The notes below the pieces were generated by a model, which saw nothing but the letters and a program-made list of their open reading frames with translations, was not told the origin of the DNA and did no database searches. A stretch of 64,000 nucleotides of DNA, taken from NCBI GenBank assembly GCA_004431415.1, contig QPMI01000033.1:1-64000 (forward strand), in the 5' to 3' direction. The DNA comes from Cyanophora paradoxa (taxonomy: Eukaryota; Glaucocystophyceae; Cyanophorales; Cyanophoraceae). Below, piece by piece: positions 43,974 through 55,025 of this stretch. Positions within the stretch are counted from its first letter, which is position 1. The number at the start of each line of letters is the position of its first letter. The position numbers were made by a program, and so were the translations under genes.

Positions 43974-46788
43974 GGGAGCGGGCGGTGGCTGCCCCGGGGG
44001 GCCGGCAGCCTGGGGCGGCTCGCCGAGCTCGAGCTCGCGGGCGACGGCGGTCATCGTCTGCGCGAGCTGCACCATCGAGCGCCGCAGCGCCACCAGCGGC
44101 CGCGTGATCCGCACCCCCAGCGCCGCCGCCACGCACACGGAGAGCACCAGCCTGCCGCCGGGCCGGTGAGGGGGCGGGAGGGCGGGGCGGGGCGGGGCGG
44201 GGCGGGCGGGGCGGGGCGGGGCGGGCCAGAGGGAGTTGACGACGAGGTTGACAACGGTGGAGGCGTTGATCCCCGCCAGCAGCGTCCCCCGCGGCGCCGC
44301 AAGATACCTGCCCCGCCCCGCCCGCCCCGCCCTCAGCCCCACCCGCCCCCGCGCCGGGGGTGTGCGCGCACAGCTCCCACTCGAGGTTCGGGCGGCGGGC
44401 GACGGGGCGGCGGGCGAGGTAGTACGTGGCGCCCTGCGGGGGAGGCTCGTGCGGGGCGGGCGCGGGGCTCGTGCGGGGCGGGTCTGCGGCCGGCGCGGAC
44501 CTCGACGTCGGCGCTCGCAAGGCGGCCCTCGGGGCCCGCCGCCGCCCGCTGCGCCTCCTGCGCCACGTCAGGGCGCGGGGAGTCGAGGGGGCGCCTGGGC
44601 CTGCCTGGGCGATGAGGGAGCGGATGAGGGCGCCCCGGGCCTCCCCCGCCCCCGCGACCCTGCGGGGCGGCCCTCGGACGAGCGCAGCGGCGGGGGGCGC
44701 ACGGCAGAGGGAGGGGAGGGCACCCGCCGGGGGCGGCGGGGGCGGAGGAGGAGGCGATGAGCTGGCCGGCGGAGGAGACGAGGAACGCGAGCGAATCGGG
44801 CGTCGGGAGCGCCGCCCGCAGCTGCGCAGAGAGCGCCCCCGTATCCATCGCCGCCTGCAGAGCCGCGGCGACGTCGGGCCCCGCCCCCGCGCCTCCCCGC
44901 GGGGCCGGCGCACGGCGATCAGGGCGATGGTGGAGCCAAGGGGGTCGCCTGCCGGCCGCCGCGCCCCCGCCGCGGCCTCCGCCGCGGCATACCTGCCTCC
45001 GATTCAGCGCGGGGAGCGTGGGGAAAGGCGCGGCGAGGAGGATCCCCGCACCGCTCGCCCAGCGGCGCGGGGAGGCCGGCGGGGCGCGCCCCCGCGAGCC
45101 CCGCCTGCGCGACCGCGCGGGTGGCGTACCTGCGCCGGCTGCGTCGCGGGGCCGCGACGTGTGCCGACGGGCGGGGGTGCGCGTGCACGCACACGACGGC
45201 CGCGCGGCCGGCGGCGGCGGTCGCCTTCGGCGGGAGTGAGCGGCGGCGGGCCGTGGGCGAGGGGCGGCGGGGGCGCACGTTGGGGCGCCGCGCCGGCTGA
45301 AGGACGACGTCGGTGAACAGGGCGCTCTCGGGTCCCACAAGAAGGGCCTCCAGCTCCGCTACCCCGGCGCTCGCCACGCCCACGAACTGCCGCCCCGCTA
45401 CCCCTCGAAGAGTGCCCGGAGCGGCGGGGCGGGGCGGGCGGCGGGCCTGCGCTTCCAGCGGCTGGCCGCGTGCGTCGGCCGCGTAGGCGCTCAGGGCTGT
45501 CGCTGCCGGCGGCATCAGGGCCGAGGGCGGGGCGGCGGGCGGGCGGGGCGCCAATGGAGAAGAAAGAGGGGAAGGCGGTCGGGGAGGCGCCGGCCGCCGC
45601 CTCGTCCGCCCCGCAGCGCTGCGCGAGGGCTCGGGCCGCGGCCCGTGGCGCCCGGGCGCCCGACGCGGTGGGGCGGCACCTCGACGCCCAGCGCGGTGCG
45701 CTCGGGGAAGAGGGCGAGGGTCTCGAAGTGGGGCCCCGCCCCGCCGCCCGCCCCGACCCCCGACACTTCCTCGACGCCCACGTGCCGCAGGCTCCGCCCG
45801 CCCACACCGGGGCCCGGCCCGGAGCCCCTTCCGGCGGCGAAACTCCCGTTGAGAGCGGCCATGAAGCTCTGGTCGCGCTCACGAGGGGGAAGGGAAGGGG
45901 GATGGGCAGGCGGGGCAGGGCGCACGGCGAGGGTCGTGCGCCAGTCGTCCTTGGTGAGGAGTGCCTGCGGGGGGCGGACGTCAGAAGCCGGCGCGGGGGC
46001 GGCCGGGGGGCCTCGGAGGGGGCGCACCAGCTCGAACGCCCCGCGCTGCGCCTCAGCCGCCTCCACCAGCCGCTCGAGCTGCCGCTGCGCCGCCCTCCGT
46101 TGGCCGCGCCGGTGAGGGGGGAGGGGGGGGGGGGGGGGGGGGGGGGGGGAGGGGGAGGTGCGAGGGGGATGGTGGGGAGAGAGAACGCGAGGGTTGGGGG
46201 TGGGAGGGGAGGGGTGTGTGTTTTCTTTTGGGGGGGGGGGGGGGGGGGGGTGCGCACGTGGAGGGTCTCGGCGGTGTGGGCGTGCGCCTCGGCGACGAGG
46301 AGGCGGGCGACGCTCTCCAGCGAGCGCGCCGAGAAGAGGTACGTTATCGCCCACGTGAAGGCCACCGCCCCGCCCACCCCCAGCACCGAAGAGATCACCT
46401 GCGCCGGATCAGCAAGCCGCCGGCCGCGCGGCGGAGGGCCCCGGAGCGGAACCATGAGGGAGCGGATGGAGAAGAAGAGGGCAGCAGCCCGCCGGCCCTT
46501 CGCCTCCCCCGCCCGCAGTTTCCATCGCGGCTCGCCGTCGCGCACGTCAGAGAGCCGCCGGCTGGCGCTCGGCCCCGGCCGGTATGCTTCCGCGCGACCG
46601 CCGGGCCACCAGGCGGCGCGGCTGACGTCAGACGCGTTACTGACTCGTCGCACTCCCTTATCCCAAATTGGCCGCGACGTCTCGCCGCCGGCCGCACACG
46701 CGTTCATTTCCTGCAGCTGGCTGGCGCTGGCCATGGCGCTGGCGCTGCGGCCGCGGCCGCATGTCATCGTTTCCAACTCCCGATCCAT
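39059..46788 (-). CDS. Receptor-type hybrid histidine kinase with two receiver domains
   Basis: Read leftward from about 46788 (MDRELETMTCGRGRSAS; start uncertain). A membrane helix (VLGVGGAVAFTWAITYLF near 46380) precedes a probable extracytoplasmic sensor region (ERDQSFMAALNGSFAAG, HFETLALFPERTALGVEVPP, VGVASAGVAELEALLVGPES), then a second helix near 44170 (LVLSVCVAAALGVRITRPL) with a HAMP-like continuation. The kinase core has H-box FISTMSHEMRT near 43460 spliced to PLNGILGML, N-box spliced to NAVKYT, G1 DSGPGIALEA and G2 GLGLAISREIV. Receiver 1 runs ILVVEDHAMC to LVFMDV, MPVM, GFEATRRIRALE and QLTKPIRKS. Receiver 2 runs VLVVDDNG to FIVACTALSSSQ and ELLVKPVV. Stop at 39059. It looks like an input kinase of a multistep phosphorelay; ligand unknown. 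Over twenty short introns are likely. Confidence 0.82.
41477..41530 (-). repeat. GGGGGC/GGGGC tandem array in an intron (G-quadruplex-prone)
   Basis: A run of G4-6 blocks separated by single C on the plus strand (template strand of the kinase gene). It can in principle form G-quadruplexes. A similar array of GGGGC units lies at about 44181-44224. Confidence 0.7.
46123..46250 (-). repeat. Two long poly-G runs (sense poly-C) within one kinase intron
   Basis: G runs of about 27 (46123-46149) and 21 (46230-46250) bases flank a GA/GT-rich segment inside an intron of the leftward kinase gene. On the sense strand they are C homopolymers, and the intron is unusually long for this window. Confidence 0.75.
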
Positions 46789-47436
46789 GCTTGCCGCCTG
46801 GTCGTGCGCAGGTGCGGTCTTCAGCGCTTTCGCCGACCGCAGTCGACGTCAGATCAATGCACATGCGCGAAGCTCGAAGCTGCCTGCCAGGCTGCGCAGG
46901 GCTGCCGTCGGCTGGTTGACGTTGCGGCCGCTGGCCGCGGCCGAACGATGCAGGCCCACCAGCAGCTGCGAGGTAATGCGAACGACGCCGCGCGCGGCTG
47001 TCCGCTTAGCGCAACGGATTTTCGTGCGCAGTTCGCAATCCGCATATATACCAGGTCGGAGCAGCTTCTACGCTATTAACGCTAACTTGCGATTGCTTCC
47101 GACGCGTACGGTCGCGGCGGTGCGGCTGATGGCGGTCGGTCGCGACGCCTGTTGGCGCGAGTATGCGTACTAATTTCGAATTCATGATATCGATATCGCA
47201 TGCTGACGATCCAACGGTTAATTGCTGCGTGCATGTGTGACGATGTGTCACGGGCGCGGCTCAGCTTGCGAGGTTCGAGCGACGGTTGCGCTTGCGCGGC
47301 TAGTTGCGCCTCTTTGCAGGGGCACCCCTGACCTTCCGGCATACTTCGTTCGCCATCTTGCATCGTCGAGGCCATTTGTACCCCTCCCGGCGAACGGGTT
47401 CAACGGGCGAACCGGGCCAGCCATGCGCATTCAGCT
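46789..47436. promoter_or_regulatory. Intergenic region between divergent kinase and F-box genes
   Basis: About 650 bp between divergent starts, AT-richer near 47030-47220 with ATCGATATCG-type palindromic words. Part of it may be an unrecognised first exon of the kinase, because Ala/Arg-rich frames continue leftward from about 47045. No core promoter element was identified. Confidence 0.35.
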
Positions 47437-48965
47437 ATGGCCGCCTGGATCGACCTTCCAGACGCGATTCTTGGGGCTATTTTCGCGGCGCTGGGGCAGG
47501 GCGCCGATGCGGCCAACCTCGCGCTGTGCTGCAAGCGCAATGCCGACGTGTGGAGGAGCGCGATGTGGGATGAGGTCTCTATCGACTGCTCGCGCGGCTC
47601 TAGCCTGCGGTCGTACAAGCGCTACCTCGGAACATCTTCAGGCGGCTGCCCGCGCTCGCTTCACCTCGCAGTGCCGTGGCTCGTGGCGAACGACTTCCGC
47701 TGGAGTGAGCTTTCGCGGGTCGGGCATGCCGTGTGCTCCGCCGCGCAGCGCGCCGGGAGCCGCGGACCGGAGGAGATACGCGTCCGCCTGAAACACCTCA
47801 ACCCTTTCTCAGCGTTCTTGTCGAGGAGGGTGTCCGCGCTGCTCGCCTTGCTGGCATCGCAGGGCGGTTTAAGGAGGCTCGTCCTCCGCGCGCCGGAGGG
47901 CCCGGGGGCGGAACCCGCACTGGCCACGGTCTTCGCCTCGGGGCTCGTGGACCGCGCCGCCCCCGGAAGCCTTGCCGAGCTGGAGGATCTGGACACCGCA
48001 GGGGCCTTCTGGTTTGACGCGGACTCCGCGGGAATCGTAGGGGCGGCGGCCCCCGCGCTCGTCTCCCTGCGCGCGTCCGCGGGGCCCTGGGGGGGCGGGG
48101 CGGAGCTCCCCGGCCGCCCCGGCGTGCGCGTCTACCCCGACGACCTCCTCGGGGCCTTCGCGGGGCGCGAGCTCCGCGCGCTCTGGACGTCCCCGTCCTC
48201 GGCGCGCGACGGCCGCGCCCTCGTGCGCCTCGGGGCAGGCCTCGCCGAGGTGGCGGTGGCGGGCGGCCCCTGGGCCAGGAGCCTGGGGGCCTCGGGGCGG
48301 GGCTGTGCGCGGACGCTGGGGCGCTGGGGGCCATCGGGCGGCTCGAGGGCCTGGAGGAGCTCGACGTGGCGGTGCGCCCCGAGGACGCCGCCGCCCTCGC
48401 CGCCCTCGCCCCGCGCCTCCCGCGCCTCCGCTCCCTCGCCCTCTACGACCTCGGGCCCGCCGCCGCCCCCGCCGCGGCCCAGCCCCCGGGCGCCCTCCTG
48501 CGCGCCCTCGCCGCCCTCGCCGGGTCGGGGGCCCGCCCCCGGGGCCTCGAGTCGCTGCGGGCGGCCGTCCCCAACGCGTCGTGGGACGGGGCGGCCGCCG
48601 CGGAGCTCCTGCGCAGCCGCGGGGCGGCGGCGCTCGAGCTCCGCCTCGAGCACCGCGGGGAGGCCGTCCACCGGCTCGTCCCCGAGCTCGCCGGCGCCCT
48701 CGCCGAGGCGGCCGCCGGCCCCGCCCCGAGGCTCGCCGCCGCCTCCCTCGCCCTCCTCGCCGCCTCCCAGGACGACGCGCGCGCCCTCGAGTCGCTCGCC
48801 GCGGCTCTGCGCGAGCTCGAGGCGCCCCGCCCGCCCGCGCCCGCCGCCCGCCGCCCCGCCCTCGACATCCTCGTCCGCGCCGCGGACCCGGAGCTCGCCC
48901 CCTCGCTCTGCCTGATCGTCTGGCCCAACTGGGTTCGCATACGCCTCTCGAGCCCCGAACCCTGA
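47437..48965 (+). CDS. F-box protein (single exon, one-base frameshift)
   Basis: From ATG 47437 an F-box motif is clear: IDLPDAILGAIFAALGQG, then AANLALCCKRNADVWRSAMW. This is the part that would bind Skp1 in an SCF ubiquitin ligase. The rest is Ala/Leu-rich with LRR-like spacing (LAELEDLDTAGAFWF, LRRLVLRAPEG, GRLEGLEELDVAV, LRSLALYDLG), probably the substrate-recognition region. The reading frame changes at the five-G run 48285-48289. Before it the frame ends SLGA; after it the next frame continues GAIGRLEGLEELDVAV to the stop at 48965 with LRR-like quality. No intron signals are present there, so one missing G is the simplest explanation. It is the only single-exon nuclear-type gene in the window. 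Confidence 0.75.
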
Positions 48966-49377
48966 TCGGTCGGACAGGGTCCCGCCGCCTCGCCCCTCCT
49001 TCCCTATCCTAGCTTTCAGGGTCGTCATGAGGTTTACTAGTGGTGCAATTGAGAGATCGGAACTGAACGGATGATCTGCGGTATCGCTGTAAACTATGTT
49101 AACATTGGGGCCGCGGCCCGGCCCAACAGCTAATCTAAATCATATGCCTAATTTGTGCTGGGCCGGGGCCGCCCATCCAGCCTTGTTCCTAGTCTAGAGT
49201 CCCAGCGCCCGCGCCTAGACCTGCAGGCGCGCGCGAGGTGAGTCGCGATCGACGTCCCTCCTCCTGTAAGCGAGTCGCCGGTTCTGCTAGGGGGCTAGCC
49301 TGAGCGTTCGGGGTGGGCTCACCTGCTCGACCGGGCGGTACGCTTTACACGAGCGGCTCGGCTTCAGCGCGGGCCGA
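48966..49377. other. Convergent intergenic spacer
   Basis: The spacer between the F-box gene and the end of the PAP2 gene, containing two inverted GGGCCGCGGCCCGG/GGGCCGGGGCCG-type words near 49110 and 49160. It probably holds both 3' UTRs. Nothing else was seen. Confidence 0.4.
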
Positions 49378-51350
49378 TCAGGGGGCGGGGCACGCAGAGG
49401 AGAGGCGGGCAGGCGCACCGCCCCCGCTCTTGCGGACGGCGGGCAGGCCGTTGCCGGCGTGGGAGGAGGTGGAGGGGATGGCGGTCAGCTGCAGGGCCGC
49501 CGAGACGGGCGGGTCGTGGTGCAGGGCCGACATCTGAGGCCGGCCCCGGGGGCCTCAGCGCATCCCCGCCCGGGCCGGAGAGGGGCGGCGGGGCGCACGG
49601 CGTTGCTGCGGGAGAGCTCGAGGGCCCGCACGTAGTGCTCCTCGTGCACCTGCCGCCCGCGTCAGCACCGGCGGCGGCGCCGGCCGAGAGGGGCGGGGCG
49701 GGCCTTCTGCCAGCGCCAGGAGACGGCGCCCATGACCGCCCCGACGACGGCGCCCACCAGAACGTCCTCCACTGCGCCCAGCGGTCGGCGCAGGAACGGG
49801 CGCTGGCCGGGGCAAGGCGGGGCGGGCCGTGGTGGCGGGAGTCGCGGAGGCGGGAGGCGGCTATGAAGAAGGCCCCAAGGACGAGGGTCAGGGAGAGGAT
49901 CGAGCGCCAGACGTGCGGAAGGTGCCCCGCGTTCTGCCCGCACGCCCCTCAGCGCTCCACTCGCCGCTTGGGAGGAAGGGGGGGAGTGGCGCGGGGAGGG
50001 GTTAGGGAAGCGGGGGGGGGGGGGGGGGGGGGGGGGGGAGCCTGCGCGCCAGCTTGCGGACGACCTCGAAGAGGACCGAGTGGAAGAAGAGGCTGCGGGG
50101 GCGCCGGCTGAGCGGGCCGCGGGGCAGGCGAGGCGAGGCGGGGCGGGCGGGGCGCACGCGACGTAGACCGCGATGGTGAAGGCCGACGAGGTGTGCCCGC
50201 TGAAGAAGCCTGCGGGCAGCGAGGCTGACCGGCGCGCCACCTCGGCAGAGCGGCCCGGGGCGCACTCTTGCGGCCCTCGGTGATGACCTTCTTGTCCCCC
50301 AGGCACTGCGCTCGCAACCGTCGGGGGGGGGCGGGGGGGGGGGGGGCGGCGGGGCGGGCGGCACGTCGGCAGTGGTGAGGTACGGGCGGCCCGAGGCAGG
50401 CGCGGCCTTAAGAAAGGCTACAGCCGCCGGGTCACTAGGCGGGAAGCAGCGCTCCAGAAAGTCTGCGCGACGCTCGCTCGGGCCGGCTCGGGGCGCGGCG
50501 CGGCGAGCGGAGGGCGCGCGCCTGGGCGCAGCCGGCCGGCGGTCATCTTGACGATCTGCGGCGCGGCGGGGCGCCGGGCGGCGCGGCGTTGGCAAGCGGG
50601 GGGCGCTGGGGCCGCGCAGCTCTCGCACCTCGGTGAGAATGACGGTGGAGATGATCGCCAGCGCCAGCCCGTACGTCCAGACGTACGTGTAGTACAGGGC
50701 GCCCCCGATGTTGAGCTTGCGCCCGTTGGAGAACCCGCAGGGACCAAAGCTTGCCTGCGCGGCGCGGCGCGGGGGCTCGTCCGGAGGCGCCCCGCACGCT
50801 GCAAACCGCCGCACCTCGTGCACAAAGAAGAAGATGATTGCTGCGAGCCGGTTAAGAGCTGACGCGCGGTGCCGGACAAGCGCATTGGAACGCACGTATG
50901 AAAATGCCTCTACAAAGGCATCGGAAGGGAGTGCGGTATGTGTTAAGCAGGGCACGCCTGATCAGGGGATAATAACACATACGGGATAATAACAGCGGCA
51001 TCTGTGAAGGCAAAAGTGGGCAGTCTGAGTAAATCAAAGCATCCTCGATTCTCAAGCGAGCACGCACAGTGAACGCTGTCGTCCACGTGTTCGCCCATGT
51101 AGCGCGGGTCATCCCACCGGAATCTCCGTTCTGGCAAACTGCATGCAACGCTCAGCTTGTAGTAGCTAAGGCGGCTAGATGTCATGTCGCACTTGATCTT
51201 TTCAAAGGCGAGCATGCCGATGAGGATCACAGCCAGAAGCAGGAGCTGCAGAAGATTAGCTGGGCGGCGCGCAGCACCCGCGCGGCCGCGTCGCACCCAG
51301 TTCGGCAGGTGCTTAGTAAATGCTTTGGATGCACCGCCCTCCATCATCAT
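49378..51350 (-). CDS. PAP2-type lipid phosphate phosphatase
   Basis: Read leftward from ATG 51350 (MMMEGGASKAFTKHLPNW). A first membrane helix (LLQLLLLAVILIGMLAF) is followed by further hydrophobic segments (TDAAVIIPYVLL; YVWTYGLALAIISTVIL). All three active-site motifs are present on separate exons. KMTAGRLRP (K-x6-RP) lies near 50550, GFFSGHTSSAF (SGH) near 50200, and SRLRDSRH (SR-x5-H) near 49850. Between motifs 1 and 2 lies DFLERCFPPSDPAAVAFLKA and a CLGDKKVITEGRKSAP segment like that of lipid phosphate phosphatases. Later helices include VLVGAVVGAVMGAVSWRW. The stop is the TGA at 49378-49380. It should dephosphorylate phosphatidate or related lipids at a membrane. One of its exons has a stray copy at 35.3 kb. 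Poly-C introns interrupt it. Confidence 0.88.
50012..50038 (-). repeat. Poly-G (sense poly-C) tract in a PAP2 gene intron
   Basis: About 27 G on the plus strand. Another interrupted G tract lies at 50323-50346 in a neighbouring intron. Both are C-rich on the sense strand. Confidence 0.75.
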
Positions 51351-51707
51351 TCAGCTGGCCGGCGGCTGCTAGCTGGGCGGTGAGCCTCGGAGGGTGTACC
51401 GATTCACGGTGTCTCGCACCGACGTAATCGCTGCAGTTGGTGCGTCTACGCTTCCGGATAACGCTGCGAGGGCAACGGGGCTCTACGGCGCAGTGGTTTT
51501 CGCTTTGTGGGGGGTACTGACACCCGGGGTCGCCCGCCAAACTCGAAGGGGCCACTCGGCAAGCAGCGGTGGCTTGCGTCAGGCGCAGCGCAATAGACGC
51601 ACTGCAGCCGCCGCCTGAGCGCCCTCACTGATTCCCGACTACACGTGCCGGCTCAGCCATCTGTACGGACATCGTCATTGTCGCCGCATCGGCGCTCTAA
51701 TCCGGAA
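51351..51707. promoter_or_regulatory. Intergenic region between divergent PAP2 and UBX genes
   Basis: About 357 bp between two divergent start codons, so both promoters should lie here. No TATA or initiator motif could be picked out. No coding signal was seen. Confidence 0.35.
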
Positions 51708-54575
51708 ATGACGACTCAAGCGGGCGTGGACCACGGGGAGGTCCTGAACAACTTCATCATGGTCACTGGGTGCGAGGACACCGACCAAGCACTGCAGATC
51801 TTGCAGGTTTGCCCAACTACGCGCCAGCGCTCGCGCCTTGCGTGCCCACACTGCGCGCCAGATCTGCGACTGGAACATGGAGAATGCCGTGAACATGTTC
51901 TTCGAGGGCGGCATTCACGGCGGGGGCGGCAGGCCCAGTGCCGGTCGCGCCGCAGACGAGTGCGCAGCATACACAGCCTGCACGGGCGCTGCGCTTGCCG
52001 GTTGTCGTGTGACGCGAGCACGTACGCAGGGACATGCCGTACATTCCCCCTGAGGAAGATGTGCGGGCGCCCATCCCGGCCACCGAAGGTGTCCTTGTCG
52101 ACCACGGATTCGGTTCAGGCGAGTGTTTGGTTGCGCCGCACCGCCGCCGCCGCTGAGTGCCGCGCAGACGCATACTACCGCAACTACCGCAATCCTGCGC
52201 CGCAGGTGCGCTCGACCTTGCCAGGACGCGCTCAGTGTCGGTCCGAGCTGCCGCTATCGTGCCGCACGAGCGCTTACCTTGTTGCCAATCGCAGCCTATC
52301 GTTGACGCCTTCCGCGATTTCCGCCGCGAGGCCGAAGAGCGGTCGGCTGCCGCAGGTCCGCGCTTCCGCGCCGAATGCTCGCGGCACCTTCGCAGCCTTC
52401 ATTGAATGTCTTCCACCAGGGCATCCACCTCCGAGCTCGAGCGTGGGCCCCATCGCCGGCATCCCCGCCACCCTCGGAATATCGCCCAGCGCCTCGCCTC
52501 CGCCTCGTGTCGACACCGGTGAGGCCAGCGCGTTTTCCCCCTAGGCGCGCGTCACACCGTGCGCAGGGCTCCCAATCGACCCGCTGACGGGCCTCCCGCT
52601 GCCGCCGCGGAGCCGGGCGGCGGGCGGGGGCCTGCAGGACCTCTTCAGGGCGCCGACGGAGATCATGTTCGCGGGCAACTTCATGCAGGCGAAGGCGCAG
52701 GCCCTCTCCGAGAAGCGCTGGCTCCTCGTCAACATCCAGGCGCGGGCCACGGGGGGCGGCGGGGCGGCCCCCGGCGGCGCGTGGGGCTCACGGGGCCGGC
52801 AGAGCGAGTCGGAGTTCGCGTCGCACCAGCTGAACCGCGACGTCTGGGCCAACCCGGGCATCCAGCAGCTCGTCTCCAACCACTTCGTCTTCATGCAGGC
52901 GCCCCGCCCCCCGCCCCGGCCCGCGCCCCGCCCCCCGAGCCGCCCCCCGCAGAAGTCCAGCTCGGAGGACGACGGCCAGCGCTTCCTCACCTTCTACAAG
53001 GCGAGCCTCCACGGCTAGGCCCTGGGGCCGGCGCGGCTGACGTGCGGGGCAGAACCTGCAGCTGCCGTGCATCTGCATCATCGACCCGCGGACGGGGCAG
53101 CTGGTGGAGCACTGGGACGGCTTCGTGGACGCCGAGGAGCTCAACGAGCACCGTGCGCTGCCCGCTGGGCCCTCGTCCCGCCCCCGCCGCCGCGAGCCCC
53201 GCGCCTCGCAGTCCAGCACTTCCTCGCCCACTCCCCGGCCCTCACCGAGGCCGAGCCGCCCCCGCCGCCCAAGAAGAGCCGCGTGCGCTGCGCTGCGCTG
53301 CGCCCCCCGACCGGCCGCGCCGCGCCCCTCACGCTGGCGGCAGGCTCGGGAAGAGCTGACGGAGGAGGAGCAGGCGCGGCGGGCGGGGCGGGGCGGCTCG
53401 CGGCGCTCGTCTGACGAGCGGCGCAGGTGGCAATGGCGATCGCGCAGTCCCTTGGGCAGAGCTACGAGCCCCCCGAGCGGGCCCCCGAGGGTGCCCCCGC
53501 CCCCGCTCCCCCGGCCCTGCTCTCTCGCCCTCTCACTCCCTCTCAGAGACGCGCGCTCGCTCCGGGCCCAGCTCTCGCAGCGTCAGCGAAAGGTACTGGC
53601 CTACGCGCTCCACGCTCCGGACGCGCCGCCCTGACAAGGCCTCCGCAGCGGCCCCTCGGGCGGCGGCGGCGGCCCGCGCTTCACCGAGGAGCGGTGCGTT
53701 TGTCGGAGACGGCGGCGCGCCCTCGGCGGTTCACGGTGGCGGGCAGGGCGATCCGTCGGCAGCAGGACATGGAGTACGAGGAGAGCCTGCGGCAGGACCA
53801 GGAGAAGGCGCGCGCCTCGCCCCGCATCGCCCCGCCTCGCCTCACGCGCCTTCGCAGGAGCTCGAGAAGGTCCTGCGCCTCTCTAAAGAGGAGGCCCGCC
53901 CCGCCACGCCCCGCCCCGCCCCGCCCGCTCTCGCTCATCCCGCCTCCCTCGCAGGCCGAGAAGCGGGAGGCGGAGGAAGCGGAGCGGTACCCCCAGCCCC
54001 TCGCTCTCGGTTGCGCCTGCCGCGCCGCCCGGCGACGCCGCCGCGCAGGCAGCTCGCGGAGCAGGCGAAGGCGGCGGCCGCGGCCGCCGAGGCCGCCGCG
54101 GAGCGCAAGCGCCGTCTGCTGGCCTCCCTGCCCTCTGAGCCGCCGGCCACGGACAAGGGCGCCACCCGCCTGATGGTGCCTTCCGCGCACGCGCCCATGC
54201 CATCACCCGTCGCCGAGGGCGCCCCCCGCAGATCCGGATGCCGGACGGGAGCCGGGTGCAGAGGCGGTTCAACCCGACGGACCGGCTGCAGGCGCGGGGG
54301 CGGGGCGGGGAGGGTGCCTCGCGGGGCGGGCGCTGAGGGCGGGCCCCTGCAGGTCCTCTTCGACTTCGTGGAGGGGTCCGTGGAGGAGGACTTTGCCGGC
54401 CTCGAGATCGTCACCCTGCAGGTCCCGCCCCGCCCCCGCCCCGCCCGCCCCGCCCCCCCCCCCCCCTCCCGCCGAGGCCCCGCCGCAGCCGCGCAAGACG
54501 TACGACGACCCCGCCGCGACCTTTCTCGACTCGGGCCTCCACCCGCAGGCCGCCGTCGTCGTCAACAGGAAGTAG
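51708..54575 (+). CDS. UBA-UAS-UIM-UBX protein (UBXN7/Ubx5-like p97 adaptor)
   Basis: It starts at ATG 51708 (MTTQAGVDHGEVLNNFIMVT). The N-terminal UBA helices are GCEDTDQALQILQ spliced to ICDWNMENAVNMFFEGG. A MPYIPPEEDVRAPIPATEG segment follows. The UAS thioredoxin-like domain runs from about 52640 to 53130: LQDLFRAPTEIMFAGNFMQA, KRWLLVNIQ, NRDVWANPGIQQLVSNHFVF, FLTFYKASL, CIIDPRTGQLVEHWDGF. A ubiquitin-interacting motif (AMAIAQSLGQSY near 53433) and a Glu/Lys/Ala-rich coiled coil (LAEQAKAAAAAAEAAAERKR) precede the UBX domain: IRMPDGSRVQRRFNPTDRLQ, VLFDFVEGSVEEDFAG and FLDSGLHPQAAVVV. The stop is at 54575. The domain order matches UBXN7/Ubx5, which links ubiquitinated substrates and cullin ligases to the Cdc48/p97 ATPase. 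Confidence 0.9.
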
Positions 54576-55025
54576 GCCGCCCCGCCACGCTTCGGGGGCG
54601 GCTGCGGAGCCCCCGGGTTGCTGCTTCCGGAGCGCCGCGTATCTCCCCATGGCCACGTCCTTGCGTGAATTGAATCGAACGCGCGAACTTCGAGCCGGCC
54701 CTCGGGATTGGAGCCTGCAATTCGTTTGCAGAGCGGGCGCTGGCACTTTCTTAGCAAGCAGGCGCCGCTCAGCGGGACAGCCCACGTGCACGGGGCCGGC
54801 GGAGAGGGGCATGCAGAAAAAAGCCGATGGGACCCTAAACAAGGAAAGGTCGACAGCAAGAGCGAGAACAGAGGGTGGGGCAGGTGGGGTCCGGGTGGAG
54901 TTGGGTAGGGCGGCGGGGACAAGGTTTAAAACGCGGCTGAAGCTCGACAGAGAGAGCGCCAAGAAGCAAAGCCTCCGATGCGGGACGGGAAGTGAGGCAG
55001 GAGGAGGACGAGGAAGGAGGATGCG
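54576..55025. other. Convergent intergenic spacer
   Basis: The spacer between the UBX gene stop and the syntaxin stop, where 3' UTRs are expected. It contains purine-rich runs and a TTTAAA site, but no gene, RNA or repeat is supported. Confidence 0.4.
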
